Assembly: GCA_012521185.1 (NCBI GenBank)
Contig: JAAYMV010000030.1
Span: forward strand, 1-61,683
Direction of reading: 5' to 3'
Origin: Bacillota bacterium
GTDB taxonomy: Bacteria > Bacillota > Limnochordia > Darwinibacteriales > DTU012
DNA: 61,683 bases
The notes under the pieces are model-generated. The model was not told the origin of the DNA. It worked only from the letters and a program-made list of their open reading frames with translations, and did not search any database. How positions within the stretch are numbered: position 1 is the stretch's first letter; each line of letters begins with the position of its first letter. This document shows, one piece after another, positions 1 to 8,890 of the stretch. The position numbers and the translations under genes were made by a program.

Positions 1-2
1 CA

Positions 3-131
3 GATCCTGACTTGATGGAAGAATTCCTGATTTATTTGAGAAACAAGTCTAGTAGTGCAGAACAGTATCTACATTCCATAGGTGTATCAGCTAATATAAT
101 TTTATTTATCAGAAACAAGTTGATAGGTTAG
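3..131 (+). CDS. C-terminal end of probable IphP-type tyrosine phosphatase (cut by window start)
   Basis: Frame 3 is open from the window edge to a TAG at 129-131 and encodes the last 42 residues of a protein. The tail (EEFLIYLRNKSSSAEQYLHSIG then a short helix) resembles the C-terminal helical segment of IphP/Y_phosphatase3-type tyrosine phosphatases, where a pattern like 'YGSxExYLxxxGV' precedes the end. The catalytic Cys loop would lie outside the window, so the assignment rests on this tail alone. A hairpin terminator follows 12 bases after the stop, which supports this being a real gene end. Confidence 0.4.
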   Translation, partial: DPDLMEEFLIYLRNKSSSAEQYLHSIGVSANIILFIRNKLIG

Positions 132-142
132 TATAAAAAGCA

Positions 143-172
143 AAAAATCCACACTAAGTAGTGTGGATTTTT
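143..172. terminator. Bidirectional hairpin terminator
   Basis: The arms AAATCCACAC (145-154) and GTGTGGATTT (161-170) are perfectly complementary around a 6-base loop. The hairpin is flanked by an A-run on the left and a T-run on the right, so it could end transcription from either strand: the phosphatase tail on plus and the small minus-strand frame ending at 177. Confidence 0.75.
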
Positions 173-176
173 AATG

Positions 177-305
177 CTATTGATTAAATAAATCATCTAA
201 AAATGCTTGGGCTTGTGGTAAAGGTACGAAACCAAAGTTTACATTATAGTTTCTGATGCCATGTAGATGATTAAAAGTAAAGGCAGTGGTATGCCTTACA
301 ATCAT
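177..305 (-). CDS. Small minus-strand ORF or remnant, 42 aa, unknown
   Basis: On the minus strand an ATG at 305-303 opens a 42-codon frame ending at TAG 179-177, directly next to a bidirectional terminator. The peptide (start MIVRHTTAFTF, end AFLDDLFNQ) has a plausible composition with Pro, Gly and aromatic residues, but no family is recognised and no good Shine-Dalgarno precedes it. It may be the 3' remnant of a longer gene whose upstream part has been lost. The rest of the 132-401 interval holds the adhE promoter and operator. Confidence 0.25.
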   Translation of the reverse strand: MIVRHTTAFTFNHLHGIRNYNVNFGFVPLPQAQAFLDDLFNQ

Positions 306-320
306 TTAACATCAGAGCTC

Positions 321-349
321 TTGACAGCTCCCCTAAAGATTGTTATTAT
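321..349 (+). promoter_or_regulatory. Sigma-A promoter of adhE
   Basis: A perfect -35 box TTGACA (321-326) is followed after 17 bases by TATTAT (344-349), one base from consensus. Transcription would start near 356, about 45 bases upstream of the adhE start codon and just upstream of a Rex-like palindrome. Confidence 0.75.
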
Positions 350-362
350 TTTCACACACGAT

Positions 363-380
363 ACGTTAAAAATTTCACGA
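363..380. promoter_or_regulatory. Rex-like redox operator upstream of adhE
   Basis: The 18-mer ACGTTAAAAATTTCACGA has the Rex layout: GTTAA, four spacer bases, then TTCAC, close to the Firmicute consensus TTGTTAANNNNTTMACAA. It lies at roughly +8 to +25 from the predicted start site, where bound Rex would block RNA polymerase. AdhE is a classic Rex target, because Rex senses NADH/NAD+ and this enzyme reoxidises NADH. The outer bases deviate from consensus, so the call is an inference. Confidence 0.5.
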
Positions 381-401
381 ACTTGATAGGGGGAATTGAG
401 A

Positions 402-3002
402 ATGGCGATTGCTAAGGATTTGATTCAACCCAAAAGCATTTGTCAAATTAGTCAGCTAACTAAGCAGGCTACTCAGGCAAAACAGGCCTTTAGAAGATAC
501 ACACAGGAAGCAGTCGATAAAATTGTTTCCGCGGTCGCATTAGCCGCTGTAGAACATCATTTAATTTTAGCTAAAGAAGCTTACTTAGAAACTGAAATGG
601 GACTTTTTGAAGATAAAGTTATTAAAAATCTTGTGGGCTCAGAGTATGTATATAATCATATTCGGGATCAGAAGACAGTTGGAGTAATCACCGAAGATAA
701 CCAATTAGGCATTACTGAGATTGCTGAACCAATCGGTGTTATAGCTGGTATTGTGCCAGTAACAAATCCTACATCAACAACAATCTTTAAAACATTAATC
801 TCTTTGAAAACTCGTAATCCAATCATCTTTAGTTTTCATCCTCGGGCGTTAAAATGCAGCATTGCAACAGCGAAGATTTTGTATAAAGCAGCGCTGGAGG
901 CCGGAGCTCCTGAGGGTTGTATCGGATGGATTGAGGAGCCTTCTATTGAGGCAACTAATCAATTATTGCGACATGAAGCAGTAGATTTAATATTAGCTAC
1001 TGGTGGAGCAGGTATGGTTCAAGCAGCATACAGCTGTGGAAAACCAGCTTTAGGCGTTGGACCAGGTAATGTTCCTGCATACATTGAAATGACTGCTGAC
1101 ATTGCACAGGCTGTACACGATATTGTATTAAGCAAAACATTTGATAATGGAACAATTTGTGCCTCCGAACAAGCTGTAATAGTTGATCAAGCCATTGCCG
1201 CAGCAGTTAAGGCAGAATTTGTAAAACATCAAGGCTATTTCTTAAATGAAAGTGAGTGTAAGAAATTAGCCAAAGTGGCTATTGATGAATTGCGTGGCTC
1301 AATGAATCCGGCAGTTGTTGGTCAACCAGCGTACAAAATTGCTGAAATGGCGGGCATTTCAGTTCCAGAAGGAACGAAAATCCTAATTGCACCACAAACA
1401 GGTGTCGGAGTAAAATATCCGTTATCCCAAGAAAAATTAAGTCCAATTTTAGCATTTTATACTGTTGCCGATAGCAAAGAAGGTATAAAATTAGCTATTG
1501 AGATTACTGAGTTTGGTGGTCTTGGACATTCTGCAGCCATTCATAGTAATAACCAAGAAGTAATTGCCGAGTTTAGTCACCGACTTCAATGTGGGCGAAT
1601 TCTAGTTAATTCACCTAGTGCTTTAGGTGGCGTTGGGGATAGTTATAATTATCTACCGCCGTCATTCACTTTAGGCTGTGGTAGTAATGGGCGTAACTCT
1701 ACCACTGATAATGTAGGAATTCGTAACTTATTAAATATTAAGCGACAGGCAAATCGAAAAATAGATGAGCGTTGGTTTAGGGTGCCCCCGCGGATTTTCT
1801 TTGAACCTGGTTCAATTAGATATTTAGCACAATTACATGGTGAAAGAGCGGTAATTGTTACTGATAAAATGATGGTTAAATTAGGTTATGTAGAAAAGGC
1901 TACTCGCTGGTTAGAACAAGCCAATATTGAGTATCGAATCTTTGATGAAGTAGAGCCAGATCCATCGGTAGAAACAGTGGAAAATGGTTTACGGCTTTTC
2001 AATACATTTCAACCAGATATCATTATTGCCTTAGGTGGTGGTTCACCGATTGATGCTGCTAAAGGCATGTGGATTTTCTATGAAGACCCAACAGCAACCT
2101 TTGAAGGATTAAAATTAAAGTTCCTCGATATTCGCAAACGGGTTTATCGATTCCCTGAATTAGGTAAAAAAGCCGAATTTATAGCTATTCCAACAACTAG
2201 TGGTACTGGTTCTGAGGTAACAGCTTTTAGTGTTATAACAGATAAAAAAACAGGTGTAAAGTATCCATTAGCTGATTATTCTTTAACACCTGAAGTAGCC
2301 ATCATTGATCCTGATTTTGTAATGACAGTGCCCCAGTCGGTAACAGCTGATACCGGTCTTGATGTCTTAGTCCATGCGATTGAGGCTTATGTTTCAACAA
2401 TGGCATCTGACTACACTGACGCCCTTGCCCTAAAAGCCATTGAGTTAATATTTGAATATTTACCTCAAGCGTATGATGATGGCAGTAATAAATTGGCACG
2501 TGAAAAGGTGCATAATGCTTCCTGCATGGCCGGAATGGCGTTTACCAATGCCTTCTTAGGTATTAATCACAGTATGGCTCATGCTTTAGGTGGCAAATAT
2601 CATATTGCTCATGGTAGAGCAAATGCAATCCTATTACCACATGTAATTAAATATAATAGTGGTAATCCAACTAAATTAGCATATTATCCGAAATATAACA
2701 CTTACCAAGCCCCTGAACGTTATCGGAAAATAGCTGCAATTTTAGGTTTACCTGCTGCAACTGTTGATGAAGGAATAGCCAGCTTGATTAAGCAGATTTA
2801 TCAGTTGATGGAAGAATTAAATCTGCCAACAACTATTCAAGAATGTGGTGTGGATAAGAAACAGTTTGCTAAGGATGTTAGCAGTCTAGCGTATCAGGCA
2901 TTTGCTGACCAATGCACTATTAGTAATCCAAGAATGCCTTTAGTAACTGAGCTAGAAGAACTATTTTGGCAAGCTTATGATCAAAAAGAGTTTCCTAACT
3001 AG
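402..3002 (+). CDS. adhE: Bifunctional acetaldehyde-CoA/alcohol dehydrogenase
   Basis: AdhE (866 aa) reduces acetyl-CoA to acetaldehyde and then ethanol with two NADH in the cytoplasm, the main electron sink of many fermenters. The N-terminal aldehyde dehydrogenase half carries the catalytic Cys at residue 253 in GTICASEQ. The C-terminal iron alcohol dehydrogenase half has the [11 protein letters not shown] nucleotide site. Expected Fe ligands are present: Asp654 and His658 (DVLVHA), His723 (NHSMAH) and His737 (HGRAN), almost the numbering of the E. coli enzyme. ATG 402 is preferred over TTG 396 because AGGGGG at 388-393 is properly spaced from it. It is a single-gene unit with its own promoter, Rex-like operator and terminator. 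Confidence 0.95.
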   Translation: MAIAKDLIQPKSICQISQLTKQATQAKQAFRRYTQEAVDKIVSAVALAAVEHHLILAKEAYLETEMGLFEDKVIKNLVGSEYVYNHIRDQKTVGVITEDNQLGITEIAEPIGVIAGIVPVTNPTSTTIFKTLISLKTRNPIIFSFHPRALKCSIATAKILYKAALEAGAPEGCIGWIEEPSIEATNQLLRHEAVDLILATGGAGMVQAAYSCGKPALGVGPGNVPAYIEMTADIAQAVHDIVLSKTFDNGTICASEQAVIVDQAIAAAVKAEFVKHQGYFLNESECKKLAKVAIDELRGSMNPAVVGQPAYKIAEMAGISVPEGTKILIAPQTGVGVKYPLSQEKLSPILAFYTVADSKEGIKLAIEITEFGGLGHSAAIHSNNQEVIAEFSHRLQCGRILVNSPSALGGVGDSYNYLPPSFTLGCGSNGRNSTTDNVGIRNLLNIKRQANRKIDERWFRVPPRIFFEPGSIRYLAQLHGERAVIVTDKMMVKLGYVEKATRWLEQANIEYRIFDEVEPDPSVETVENGLRLFNTFQPDIIIALGGGSPIDAAKGMWIFYEDPTATFEGLKLKFLDIRKRVYRFPELGKKAEFIAIPTTSGTGSEVTAFSVITDKKTGVKYPLADYSLTPEVAIIDPDFVMTVPQSVTADTGLDVLVHAIEAYVSTMASDYTDALALKAIELIFEYLPQAYDDGSNKLAREKVHNASCMAGMAFTNAFLGINHSMAHALGGKYHIAHGRANAILLPHVIKYNSGNPTKLAYYPKYNTYQAPERYRKIAAILGLPAATVDEGIASLIKQIYQLMEELNLPTTIQECGVDKKQFAKDVSSLAYQAFADQCTISNPRMPLVTELEELFWQAYDQKEFPN

Positions 3003-3015
3003 GAAGCTCTTTTTG
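2983..3015 (+). terminator. adhE terminator overlapping the stop codon
   Basis: A 14-bp stem pairs AAAAAGAG plus TTTCCT (2983-2996) with AGGAAGCTCTTTTT (3001-3014), with one T-G wobble and a four-base loop AACT. The adhE TAG sits at the loop/stem junction, so coding and termination signals are overlaid. Confidence 0.75.
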
Positions 3016-3061
3016 TAATGTATTAAGCAGGTATTTGAAGTTAAATGTCAAATCTAGATAG

Positions 3062-3316
3062 TCAGAATACTCAGGAAAAATTAAAGCAAATAGATTGACT
3101 GTTTGGTGTTTTGTTGAAGAAATTTATCATTATTATAAAGAAATGGCAGAAAACTGGCAGGTTCTTAGCTGGCTTGAATCCTACTTATCTTATAATGGCT
3201 TAGACCAAGTTTTTGCCAATTTGATTGCTGGGAAGACTACCCCAGAACAAGCCCTTGAAGATATGAATACCCGGATTAAATTTTGCTTGAGGAATGGGAT
3301 GAATATCTGGAATTGA
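3062..3316 (+). pseudogene. C-terminal remnant of an ABC sugar-binding protein
   Basis: From the in-frame stop at 3059 the frame stays open to 3316. It can only start at TTG 3095 (73 aa) and lacks a good ribosome site. The product has no signal peptide and no lipobox. Its end (LDQVFANLIAGKTTPEQALEDMN) matches the typical last helices of family 1 extracellular solute-binding proteins, which finish with '(L/I)xGKxTPEQALxxM'. The usual ~350 residues upstream are absent, replaced by adhE and its terminator 90 bases away. This is best read as a decayed 3' fragment. The remainder of 3003-3391 shows no other gene. Confidence 0.45.
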
Positions 3317-3391
3317 ACTAGACATTTTCGGCAATTTAGTGTAAGTTAGGATTATTAGCAATCGAACAAGTTGAGAAAGGATGTAAGAATT

Positions 3392-4477
3392 ATGACTACT
3401 GAAGCCCAATTGGATTACGGGACATTTGAAGCAACTCTTGCTAGAAGCAAACAACTTGAGCAAGATTTGCAGAAAAATCCACAAAACTATAAAGTACTGA
3501 CTGGAGACCGTCCAACAGGACGCTTACACATTGGCCACTTATTTGGCTCACTCCAGAATAGAGTTCGGCTCCATAAACTAGGAGTGCCAACTTATATTGT
3601 GATTGCTGATTATCAAGTTTTAACAGATCGGGACACTTTTGAGAATATTGCAGAAAACGTTAGGCAACTAACCATCGATTATTTAGCAGCTGGCATTGAT
3701 CCTTTTGATGGAAAAACTTTTATTTTTCCCCACAGTCATGTGCCAGAACTGAATCAATTGATGATTCCATTTTTAACTTTAGTAACTAATGCTGAATTAG
3801 ATCGTAACCCTACTGTCAAAGAAGAAATTCAGGCTTCTGGACAAAAACGTGTAAATGCTGGCATGTATACTTATCCAGTGCATCAAGCAGCAGATATTCT
3901 CTTCTGTAAAGGTAATGTGGTGCCTGTTGGTAAAGATCAGCTGCCACATTTGGAATTAACTAGAACCATTGCTCGACGTTTTAATGATCGTTTTGCTAAA
4001 AAACAGCCAGTTTTTCCAGAGCCGCAGCCGTTACTAAGTGAAGCGCCAATTATTCTAGGATTGGATGGCTCGCAAAAAATGAGTAAGAGTAGGAATAATG
4101 CGATTATGCTGAGTGCTGATGAAGATGAAACAGCATATTTAATTAAGAGAGCTAAAACAGACTCTGAACGTACTATCACCTATGACCCAGAAAATCGTCC
4201 TGAAGTAGCCAACTTATTATTGATGGCTTCGCTAGCTACAGGGAAAAATCCTGAAGTAATTGCAGAACAAATTGGAGATGGCGGTGCAGGTAAGTTAAAA
4301 CAGTATCTCACCGAAGCAATGAATGAATACCTGCGACCATTGAGAACAAAACGAAAAGAGTTAGAGAAGAATATGGATTTGATTGAACAAGTTCTGCGAG
4401 ATGGAGTAGCTGCTGCAAGAGAAGAAGCAATCCAAACTTTAGAAGAAGTTAGAGAAGTAATGAATATGAAACTATAA
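3392..4477 (+). CDS. trpS: Tryptophan--tRNA ligase
   Basis: This class I aminoacyl-tRNA synthetase (361 aa) charges tRNA-Trp with tryptophan in the cytosol. The HIGH signature is at residues 46-49 (GRLHIGHLFGS) and KMSKS at 229-233 (GSQKMSKSRNN). The segment GDRPTGRLH just before HIGH and the DQLPHLELTR motif are typical of TrpRS rather than TyrRS. ATG 3392 is chosen because it follows GAAAGG at a workable distance; an upstream TTG at 3371 overlaps that site. The 75-base leader is too short for a T-box and none was seen. A hairpin terminator follows directly. Confidence 0.93.
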   Translation: MTTEAQLDYGTFEATLARSKQLEQDLQKNPQNYKVLTGDRPTGRLHIGHLFGSLQNRVRLHKLGVPTYIVIADYQVLTDRDTFENIAENVRQLTIDYLAAGIDPFDGKTFIFPHSHVPELNQLMIPFLTLVTNAELDRNPTVKEEIQASGQKRVNAGMYTYPVHQAADILFCKGNVVPVGKDQLPHLELTRTIARRFNDRFAKKQPVFPEPQPLLSEAPIILGLDGSQKMSKSRNNAIMLSADEDETAYLIKRAKTDSERTITYDPENRPEVANLLLMASLATGKNPEVIAEQIGDGGAGKLKQYLTEAMNEYLRPLRTKRKELEKNMDLIEQVLRDGVAAAREEAIQTLEEVREVMNMKL

Positions 4478-4482
4478 TGGGG

Positions 4483-4533
4483 AAGCGTCCGCTAGCTAGT
4501 ACTATAATTTAGTGCTCTAGAGGACGGCTTTTT
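4483..4533 (+). terminator. trpS terminator
   Basis: A long imperfect hairpin pairs AAGC-GTCC (4483-4490) with GGAC-G-GCTT (4522-4530). Internal CTAG/CTAG and AGTACT/AGTGCT pairings extend it, and TTTTT follows. It separates trpS from the secreted protein gene whose Shine-Dalgarno starts a few bases later. Confidence 0.7.
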
Positions 4534-4550
4534 AAAAGGAGCTGATTATC

Positions 4551-7175
4551 TTGCGTAAACCTATTGCTCTTGTCTTTTTGGTCTTACTATTAATTATTGT
4601 TGGCAATGGCGTTAGTGCGGCTAAATGGGAAACAATGAAAACCGAAAGCTTCACTATTTTTTATCCAACTGAAATGGAAGAACATGCTTACCAGGTGCTC
4701 CAAATCTTGGAACACTATCGTCCGGCAGTAGAAGAATTTACTGGCAACAGTCGTAAAAATATGCCGATCGTGATCAATGATACAGGTGTATTAACTAATG
4801 GTTATGCTAATTCTGCTTTAAATTGGATTCAATTATTTTGGTATCCGCCTGAGGCAGGAATGATTGGAACAATAGAAGATTGGAATTCTTTAGTTGCGGT
4901 GCATGAATACACTCATATTTTACAAATGACTAATGCTTCAGGTGTCCATAGTCTTTTGACTTCAATCTTTGGCGATATTATGTCTCCTAATAATTTTGTT
5001 CCTTTGTGGATGATCGAGGGTTTAGCAGTTTATAGTGAATCCCGCCTTTGGAATTATCAAGGTAGGCTAAATGATGGTGCTTATGATGCCTACATTGGTG
5101 CTCGTGTAGCTGATGGTCGTTTTCCTACTATCCTTGAGGCCACTTTTGCACCACATGAGTTCCAACAGGATGGCATTTATACATACGGTTCAACCTTTAT
5201 TAATTATTTAGCAAAGACCTATGGAGAGGCAAAATTAACTGAATTTATTAATGTTCAAGGTTCTTCTTTATTTTCTTTAAATAGTAACGCCCGACTTGTT
5301 TTTGGCAAGAACTTTAAAGAATTGTGGTCAGATTGGCAGGCTTATGAAATAGAACGATTTAACAACTATTCTATAGATGGTATGCAAGTTACTAGGCGAG
5401 GCTGGGACATTACAAGTCCCTTATTAAAAAGCGATACTCAGACTAGGAAATTATATTATCAAGCTATTCGCCCCGTTAAAGTAGGCGCTGGCAAAGTTTA
5501 TTATCAAATCCAGATTGTTGAAAGAGACTTAGTTACCCAATTAGAAAAGGTGTTGCGAGCAACTACTTCAAGTTTTGCATTGCCTTTACGGGAGCATGAC
5601 AACAAACTTTATTATGGAATTTTTGAACAAGTGCCCGGTTATGCTAATGAACGGTACATGGGGTATGGTTATACGGTTCAGCTTCGAGCAATTGATTTAC
5701 AATCGGGAAAAGAACAGTTAGTACTAACTGCTCCTATTCGAGCTTACGACATTTTACCGAACGGTGATTTGCTTTATGCTCAGGCTACAAGGGATCAGTT
5801 TGGTTCTGAAATCTATCTTGTCTCTCTTGAACATGGTCAAAAGCTAATCAAAAAAGTAAACTATTTAATTGATGAAATTGCTATTGATGAACATCAAATC
5901 ATTATGGCTGCTCGGACAGAAAGAAGAAATACTGATTTATATCACTTTAATATAAATACCGGTGGTTTAGAGCCAATTCTTTTGACTCCTTATGCTGAAT
6001 ATGGCATTAGCCTAAGCAATCAGAAATTATTTTTTCACGCTAATTATGAATCAACCTATGCTGCTTATTGTTATGACTTACAATCAGGACAGCTATATAA
6101 AATGACTAAGGGTAATTTTGCTAAAAATCCTGTATTTGATGCCGACAATAATCAATTATATTTTCTTGGCTTAAACTCTTATGGTTATGATGTATATCGA
6201 AAAAATGCTGAGTTTACTAGGTATCAAATAGCGGAATACCCTGAAGAAAACTGGCCGAAATGGAACCTTAAGGGAGTACAAGTAACAAAAGGGGATGCTT
6301 TAGATAATATCAAAACTCTTGCGCCTAAAGTAATGTTGCCTTCGTATGCTATTCCTGAACAAGAAGGAGAAGAATTATTGCTATCCATCTCGTTCCTTGG
6401 GGGAGACGCTTTAGGAAAAGTTCCTATTTATCAGACAGCACTTATCTATAGTGTGGATTATGATCGGTGGTACTTTGAAACTGCCTTTGATCTTAATCTA
6501 TATCCACCTTTAAATATAAAATTGGGTTTTTCCAATTACCTTGAAAGTTTATTGTCCTTAGATCTGAATTATCCTTTTGTTAATCGTTTAGCACCAGGGC
6601 TTTCTGATTTAGTTTTAGGTTCGAAACTCACTTATAGTGCTTTAGATGAGTTGCAGTTAACTCCATATGGTGTTTTAGGCTTTCGTTTTCCAGGATTGTC
6701 AAGCACAGTAAGTTTACAGTTCCCGATTTATAGTGGTGTCGATAATAATGAACGATTTGGAATATACGGCAGCCTTGATATTAATAAGTATTTCAATAAT
6801 AGTGAGCTAGTTCTGTCAGTGACTGGAATCTATGATCCTGATAATCCTAAGGATGTTTTTCCTAAATTAAGAGGGTATAAGAATCCTTTGAATGCTAGAA
6901 TTGGTGGTGTGTATACTGCAGAATATTCGCTGCCAGTAATTCGAATTCGCGATGGGTTTAGTTTTCTATATTTTGAGGATTTATGGACCAGTCTCTTTGT
7001 TGACTCAGCAATTTCCAAGGGCCATGACTATCAACTGGCAGGCGGAATTGAGTTGTATCAGGAAATCAAGCTAGATTTAGGCCTAGCAACAATTGGAATT
7101 AATCCAGGTATTGGTATCGGATTTAACCGTGAAGGTGAACGGGTCTGGCATTTCGTTGTAAAAGGTTCATTTTAA
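4551..7175 (+). CDS. Secreted zinc metalloprotease-like / beta-propeller / outer-membrane barrel protein
   Basis: The 874-residue product starts with a signal peptide (residues 1-24, ending VSA/AK). A gluzincin-like domain follows, with HEYTH at 118-122 and a downstream EGLA glutamate at 156 as likely third zinc ligand. The middle (about 290-590) has repeated short strands (LYYQA, LYYGI, IYLVS, LYFLG) like a PD40/TolB-type beta-propeller. The last ~250 residues look like an amphipathic beta-barrel ending in aromatic Phe (FVVKGSF), the usual C-terminal signature of BamA-inserted proteins. It would therefore be an outer-membrane protein carrying a protease-like module. TTG 4551 is supported by AAAAGGAG nine bases upstream. 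The domain order is seen; activity and location are inferred. Confidence 0.7.
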   Translation: MRKPIALVFLVLLLIIVGNGVSAAKWETMKTESFTIFYPTEMEEHAYQVLQILEHYRPAVEEFTGNSRKNMPIVINDTGVLTNGYANSALNWIQLFWYPPEAGMIGTIEDWNSLVAVHEYTHILQMTNASGVHSLLTSIFGDIMSPNNFVPLWMIEGLAVYSESRLWNYQGRLNDGAYDAYIGARVADGRFPTILEATFAPHEFQQDGIYTYGSTFINYLAKTYGEAKLTEFINVQGSSLFSLNSNARLVFGKNFKELWSDWQAYEIERFNNYSIDGMQVTRRGWDITSPLLKSDTQTRKLYYQAIRPVKVGAGKVYYQIQIVERDLVTQLEKVLRATTSSFALPLREHDNKLYYGIFEQVPGYANERYMGYGYTVQLRAIDLQSGKEQLVLTAPIRAYDILPNGDLLYAQATRDQFGSEIYLVSLEHGQKLIKKVNYLIDEIAIDEHQIIMAARTERRNTDLYHFNINTGGLEPILLTPYAEYGISLSNQKLFFHANYESTYAAYCYDLQSGQLYKMTKGNFAKNPVFDADNNQLYFLGLNSYGYDVYRKNAEFTRYQIAEYPEENWPKWNLKGVQVTKGDALDNIKTLAPKVMLPSYAIPEQEGEELLLSISFLGGDALGKVPIYQTALIYSVDYDRWYFETAFDLNLYPPLNIKLGFSNYLESLLSLDLNYPFVNRLAPGLSDLVLGSKLTYSALDELQLTPYGVLGFRFPGLSSTVSLQFPIYSGVDNNERFGIYGSLDINKYFNNSELVLSVTGIYDPDNPKDVFPKLRGYKNPLNARIGGVYTAEYSLPVIRIRDGFSFLYFEDLWTSLFVDSAISKGHDYQLAGGIELYQEIKLDLGLATIGINPGIGIGFNREGERVWHFVVKGSF

Positions 7176-7208
7176 TATTTAGCATCAAACTGAGTAGGAG
7201 GGTAGGCT

Positions 7209-7754
7209 ATGAAAACACTGCAAACTAAAAGATTGCTGTTAAGAGCGTGGCAATTATCAGATGCTGCTGATCTATATGAGTATGCAAAAAGTTCTCAAGT
7301 TGGACCGGCTGCAGGTTGGAAACCTCATGCTAGCATTGAGGAATCACGAGAGATTATCAAGCTTTTTATAGAAGAACAAGAAAGCTGGGCTATTTGCTAT
7401 ACAGCAACAGGTAAGGTAATTGGTAGCATTGGATTACATCCAGATAGAAAACGAAATGTTGGTCATGCTAATGCACGCGCTTTAGGGTATGTGCTTTCTG
7501 AGGACTACTGGGGACAGGGTTTAATGCCCGAAGCCTGTCAGGCAGTGCTCCGTTATGCCTTTGAAGAACTAAAACTTGCAGTGCTTTCTGTCTATCACTA
7601 TCCATTTAATGTTCGGTCAAAAAGAGTGATTCAAAAACTTGGATTTGTATATGAAGGGACTTTAAGAAAAGCAAATATGCTATATGATGGTGCTATTATG
7701 GATACTCTTTGTTATTCCTTAACAAGGGAGGAGTATCTTGCGAGGCAGAGGTGA
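7209..7754 (+). CDS. GNAT N-acetyltransferase, RimJ/RimL type
   Basis: This 181-residue cytoplasmic protein follows the RimJ/RimL pattern. It starts LQTKRLLLRAWQLSDA, has a middle with LGYVLSEDYWGQGLMPEA and an end with NVRSKRVIQKLGFVYEG, the acetyl-CoA binding and C-terminal strands of the fold. Such enzymes acetylate protein N-termini, antibiotics or small amines, and the acceptor cannot be told here. It has its own Shine-Dalgarno (AGGAGGGTAGG) and ends three bases before the next gene, so the two are probably co-transcribed. Confidence 0.85.
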   Translation: MKTLQTKRLLLRAWQLSDAADLYEYAKSSQVGPAAGWKPHASIEESREIIKLFIEEQESWAICYTATGKVIGSIGLHPDRKRNVGHANARALGYVLSEDYWGQGLMPEACQAVLRYAFEELKLAVLSVYHYPFNVRSKRVIQKLGFVYEGTLRKANMLYDGAIMDTLCYSLTREEYLARQR

Positions 7755-7757
7755 GAT

Positions 7758-8555
7758 ATGGGTAAACAGTTCTTAAAAGATCGGATTATCTTAATTACGG
7801 GCGCATCTAGTGGTTTAGGAGCGGAAATTGCTTATCAAGCGGCCTTACAGGGTGCTACTCTGATAATTACTGCCAGAAATCGAGAGCGGCTGGAGAAAGT
7901 AGCAAAGAGGTGTGTTCCTTATAATAGTGGTAATGTTGCTAGTTATCAGTTAGATGTGGCAAATCAAGAGCAAGTACAACAGGTTATTGCACAGGTCTAC
8001 GATGCTTATGGTAGAATTGATATTTTAGTTAATAATGCTGGTTTTGGTTTATTTAAAAGGTTGATTGAATTTGAGTTAGCTGTAGCTGAGGAAATGTTTC
8101 AGGTCAATGTTTTAGGATTAATTCACTTAACCCAACTAGTAGCTGAAAAAATGATTACTCAAGGCAGCGGTCAGATTATTAATGTTTCATCCCAAGGTGG
8201 GAAAATGGCTACACCTAAGTCCTCGATCTATTCTGCAACTAAATTTGCTGTTTTAGGATTTTCTAATGCTTTGCGTTTGGAATTAAAGCCACACAATATT
8301 CAAGTTACGACCGTCAATCCTGGGCCTATTCGGACTAATTTTTTCGCTCGAGCTGATCAATCTGGTAATTATTTAAAAAGTGTTCAGCACTTTGTTTTAG
8401 AACCAGAGTATGTAGCGAAAAAAGTTGTTCAAGCTATGAGAAACAAGAAGCGAGAAGTCAATTTGCCTTTCGTAATGGAGCTAGGAAGTAAGCTTTATAA
8501 TTTGTTTCCGTATCTAGGCGATTATTTCGCAGGTACAGTTTTTAATCGTAAATAA
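7758..8555 (+). CDS. Short-chain dehydrogenase/reductase
   Basis: A classical SDR of 265 aa. The Rossmann motif TGASSGLGAEIA lies near residues 14-25, NNAG near 93, the catalytic Ser in NVSSQGG, and YSATK supplies the Tyr/Lys pair. PGPIRTNF follows the active site as in this family. It resembles YqjQ/DltE-type enzymes that act on unknown carbonyl or alcohol substrates with NADP(H). It lies immediately downstream of the acetyltransferase and ends at a strong terminator. Confidence 0.88.
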   Translation: MGKQFLKDRIILITGASSGLGAEIAYQAALQGATLIITARNRERLEKVAKRCVPYNSGNVASYQLDVANQEQVQQVIAQVYDAYGRIDILVNNAGFGLFKRLIEFELAVAEEMFQVNVLGLIHLTQLVAEKMITQGSGQIINVSSQGGKMATPKSSIYSATKFAVLGFSNALRLELKPHNIQVTTVNPGPIRTNFFARADQSGNYLKSVQHFVLEPEYVAKKVVQAMRNKKREVNLPFVMELGSKLYNLFPYLGDYFAGTVFNRK

Positions 8556-8566
8556 TTATTTCTTGT

Positions 8567-8598
8567 AAGTTAACCAATGAATTTGGTTAACTTTTTTT
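8567..8598 (+). terminator. Terminator after the SDR gene
   Basis: Perfect 11-bp arms AAGTTAACCAA (8567-8577) and TTGGTTAACTT (8583-8593) with a five-base loop are followed by a T-run. Confidence 0.85.
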
Positions 8599-8724
8599 AT
8601 TGATATTAATGAAATATTAGAAAGTAAATAGGTGCACTGAATTTTTATAAATAATTGAAAGAAATTTATTGACTTACTTTAAATTATACTGTATGTTATT
8701 TGTGTAACCTTGGATTTTGTAAGA

Positions 8725-8739
8725 TATTGTCAGAAATTG
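8725..8739. promoter_or_regulatory. Possible CodY box
   Basis: TATTGTCAGAAATTG matches the CodY consensus AATTTTCWGAAAATT at 11 of 15 positions, including the central TCAGAAA. It lies about 60 bases upstream of the codY promoter -35 box. CodY represses its own gene in some Firmicutes. A weaker 10/15 match occurs in the leader near 8861-8875. In an AT-rich region such scores are not rare, so this is tentative. Confidence 0.3.
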
Positions 8740-8797
8740 GCACGATGTAGGATATTGACAAATTATTTGTGTTTTTGTTAAATGTCATAATACACAG

Positions 8798-8826
8798 TTG
8801 ACAGCAGTTTCTTCCATCTATATAAT
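8798..8826 (+). promoter_or_regulatory. Sigma-A promoter of codY
   Basis: The sequence holds an exact consensus: TTGACA (8798-8803), 17-base spacer, TATAAT (8821-8826). The start site would be near 8833, giving a leader of about 58 bases. Confidence 0.8.
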
Positions 8827-8890
8827 TTTGATTAGGATATAAATATTCAGTTTAAATATTTAAATTCAGAAAAAGAAAGGGAGGAGTAGG

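Larger units (their letters stand above)
8599..8890 (+). other. Regulatory intergenic region of codY
   Basis: With the terminator before it, this forms a 335-base gap between genes. It contains two direct copies of GATATTGNCANAAWT (8723-8737 and 8751-8765, 28 bases apart), a CodY-like box, a consensus sigma-A promoter and about 57 bases of A-rich leader. The leader ends in the Shine-Dalgarno AAAGGGAGGAG before a GTG start. No ORF with coding character was seen on either strand. Confidence 0.6.

Noticed and set aside
3317-3391. T-box riboswitch for trpS
   Set aside because: Only 75 bases separate the remnant from trpS. No T-box sequence or antiterminator pairing was seen.
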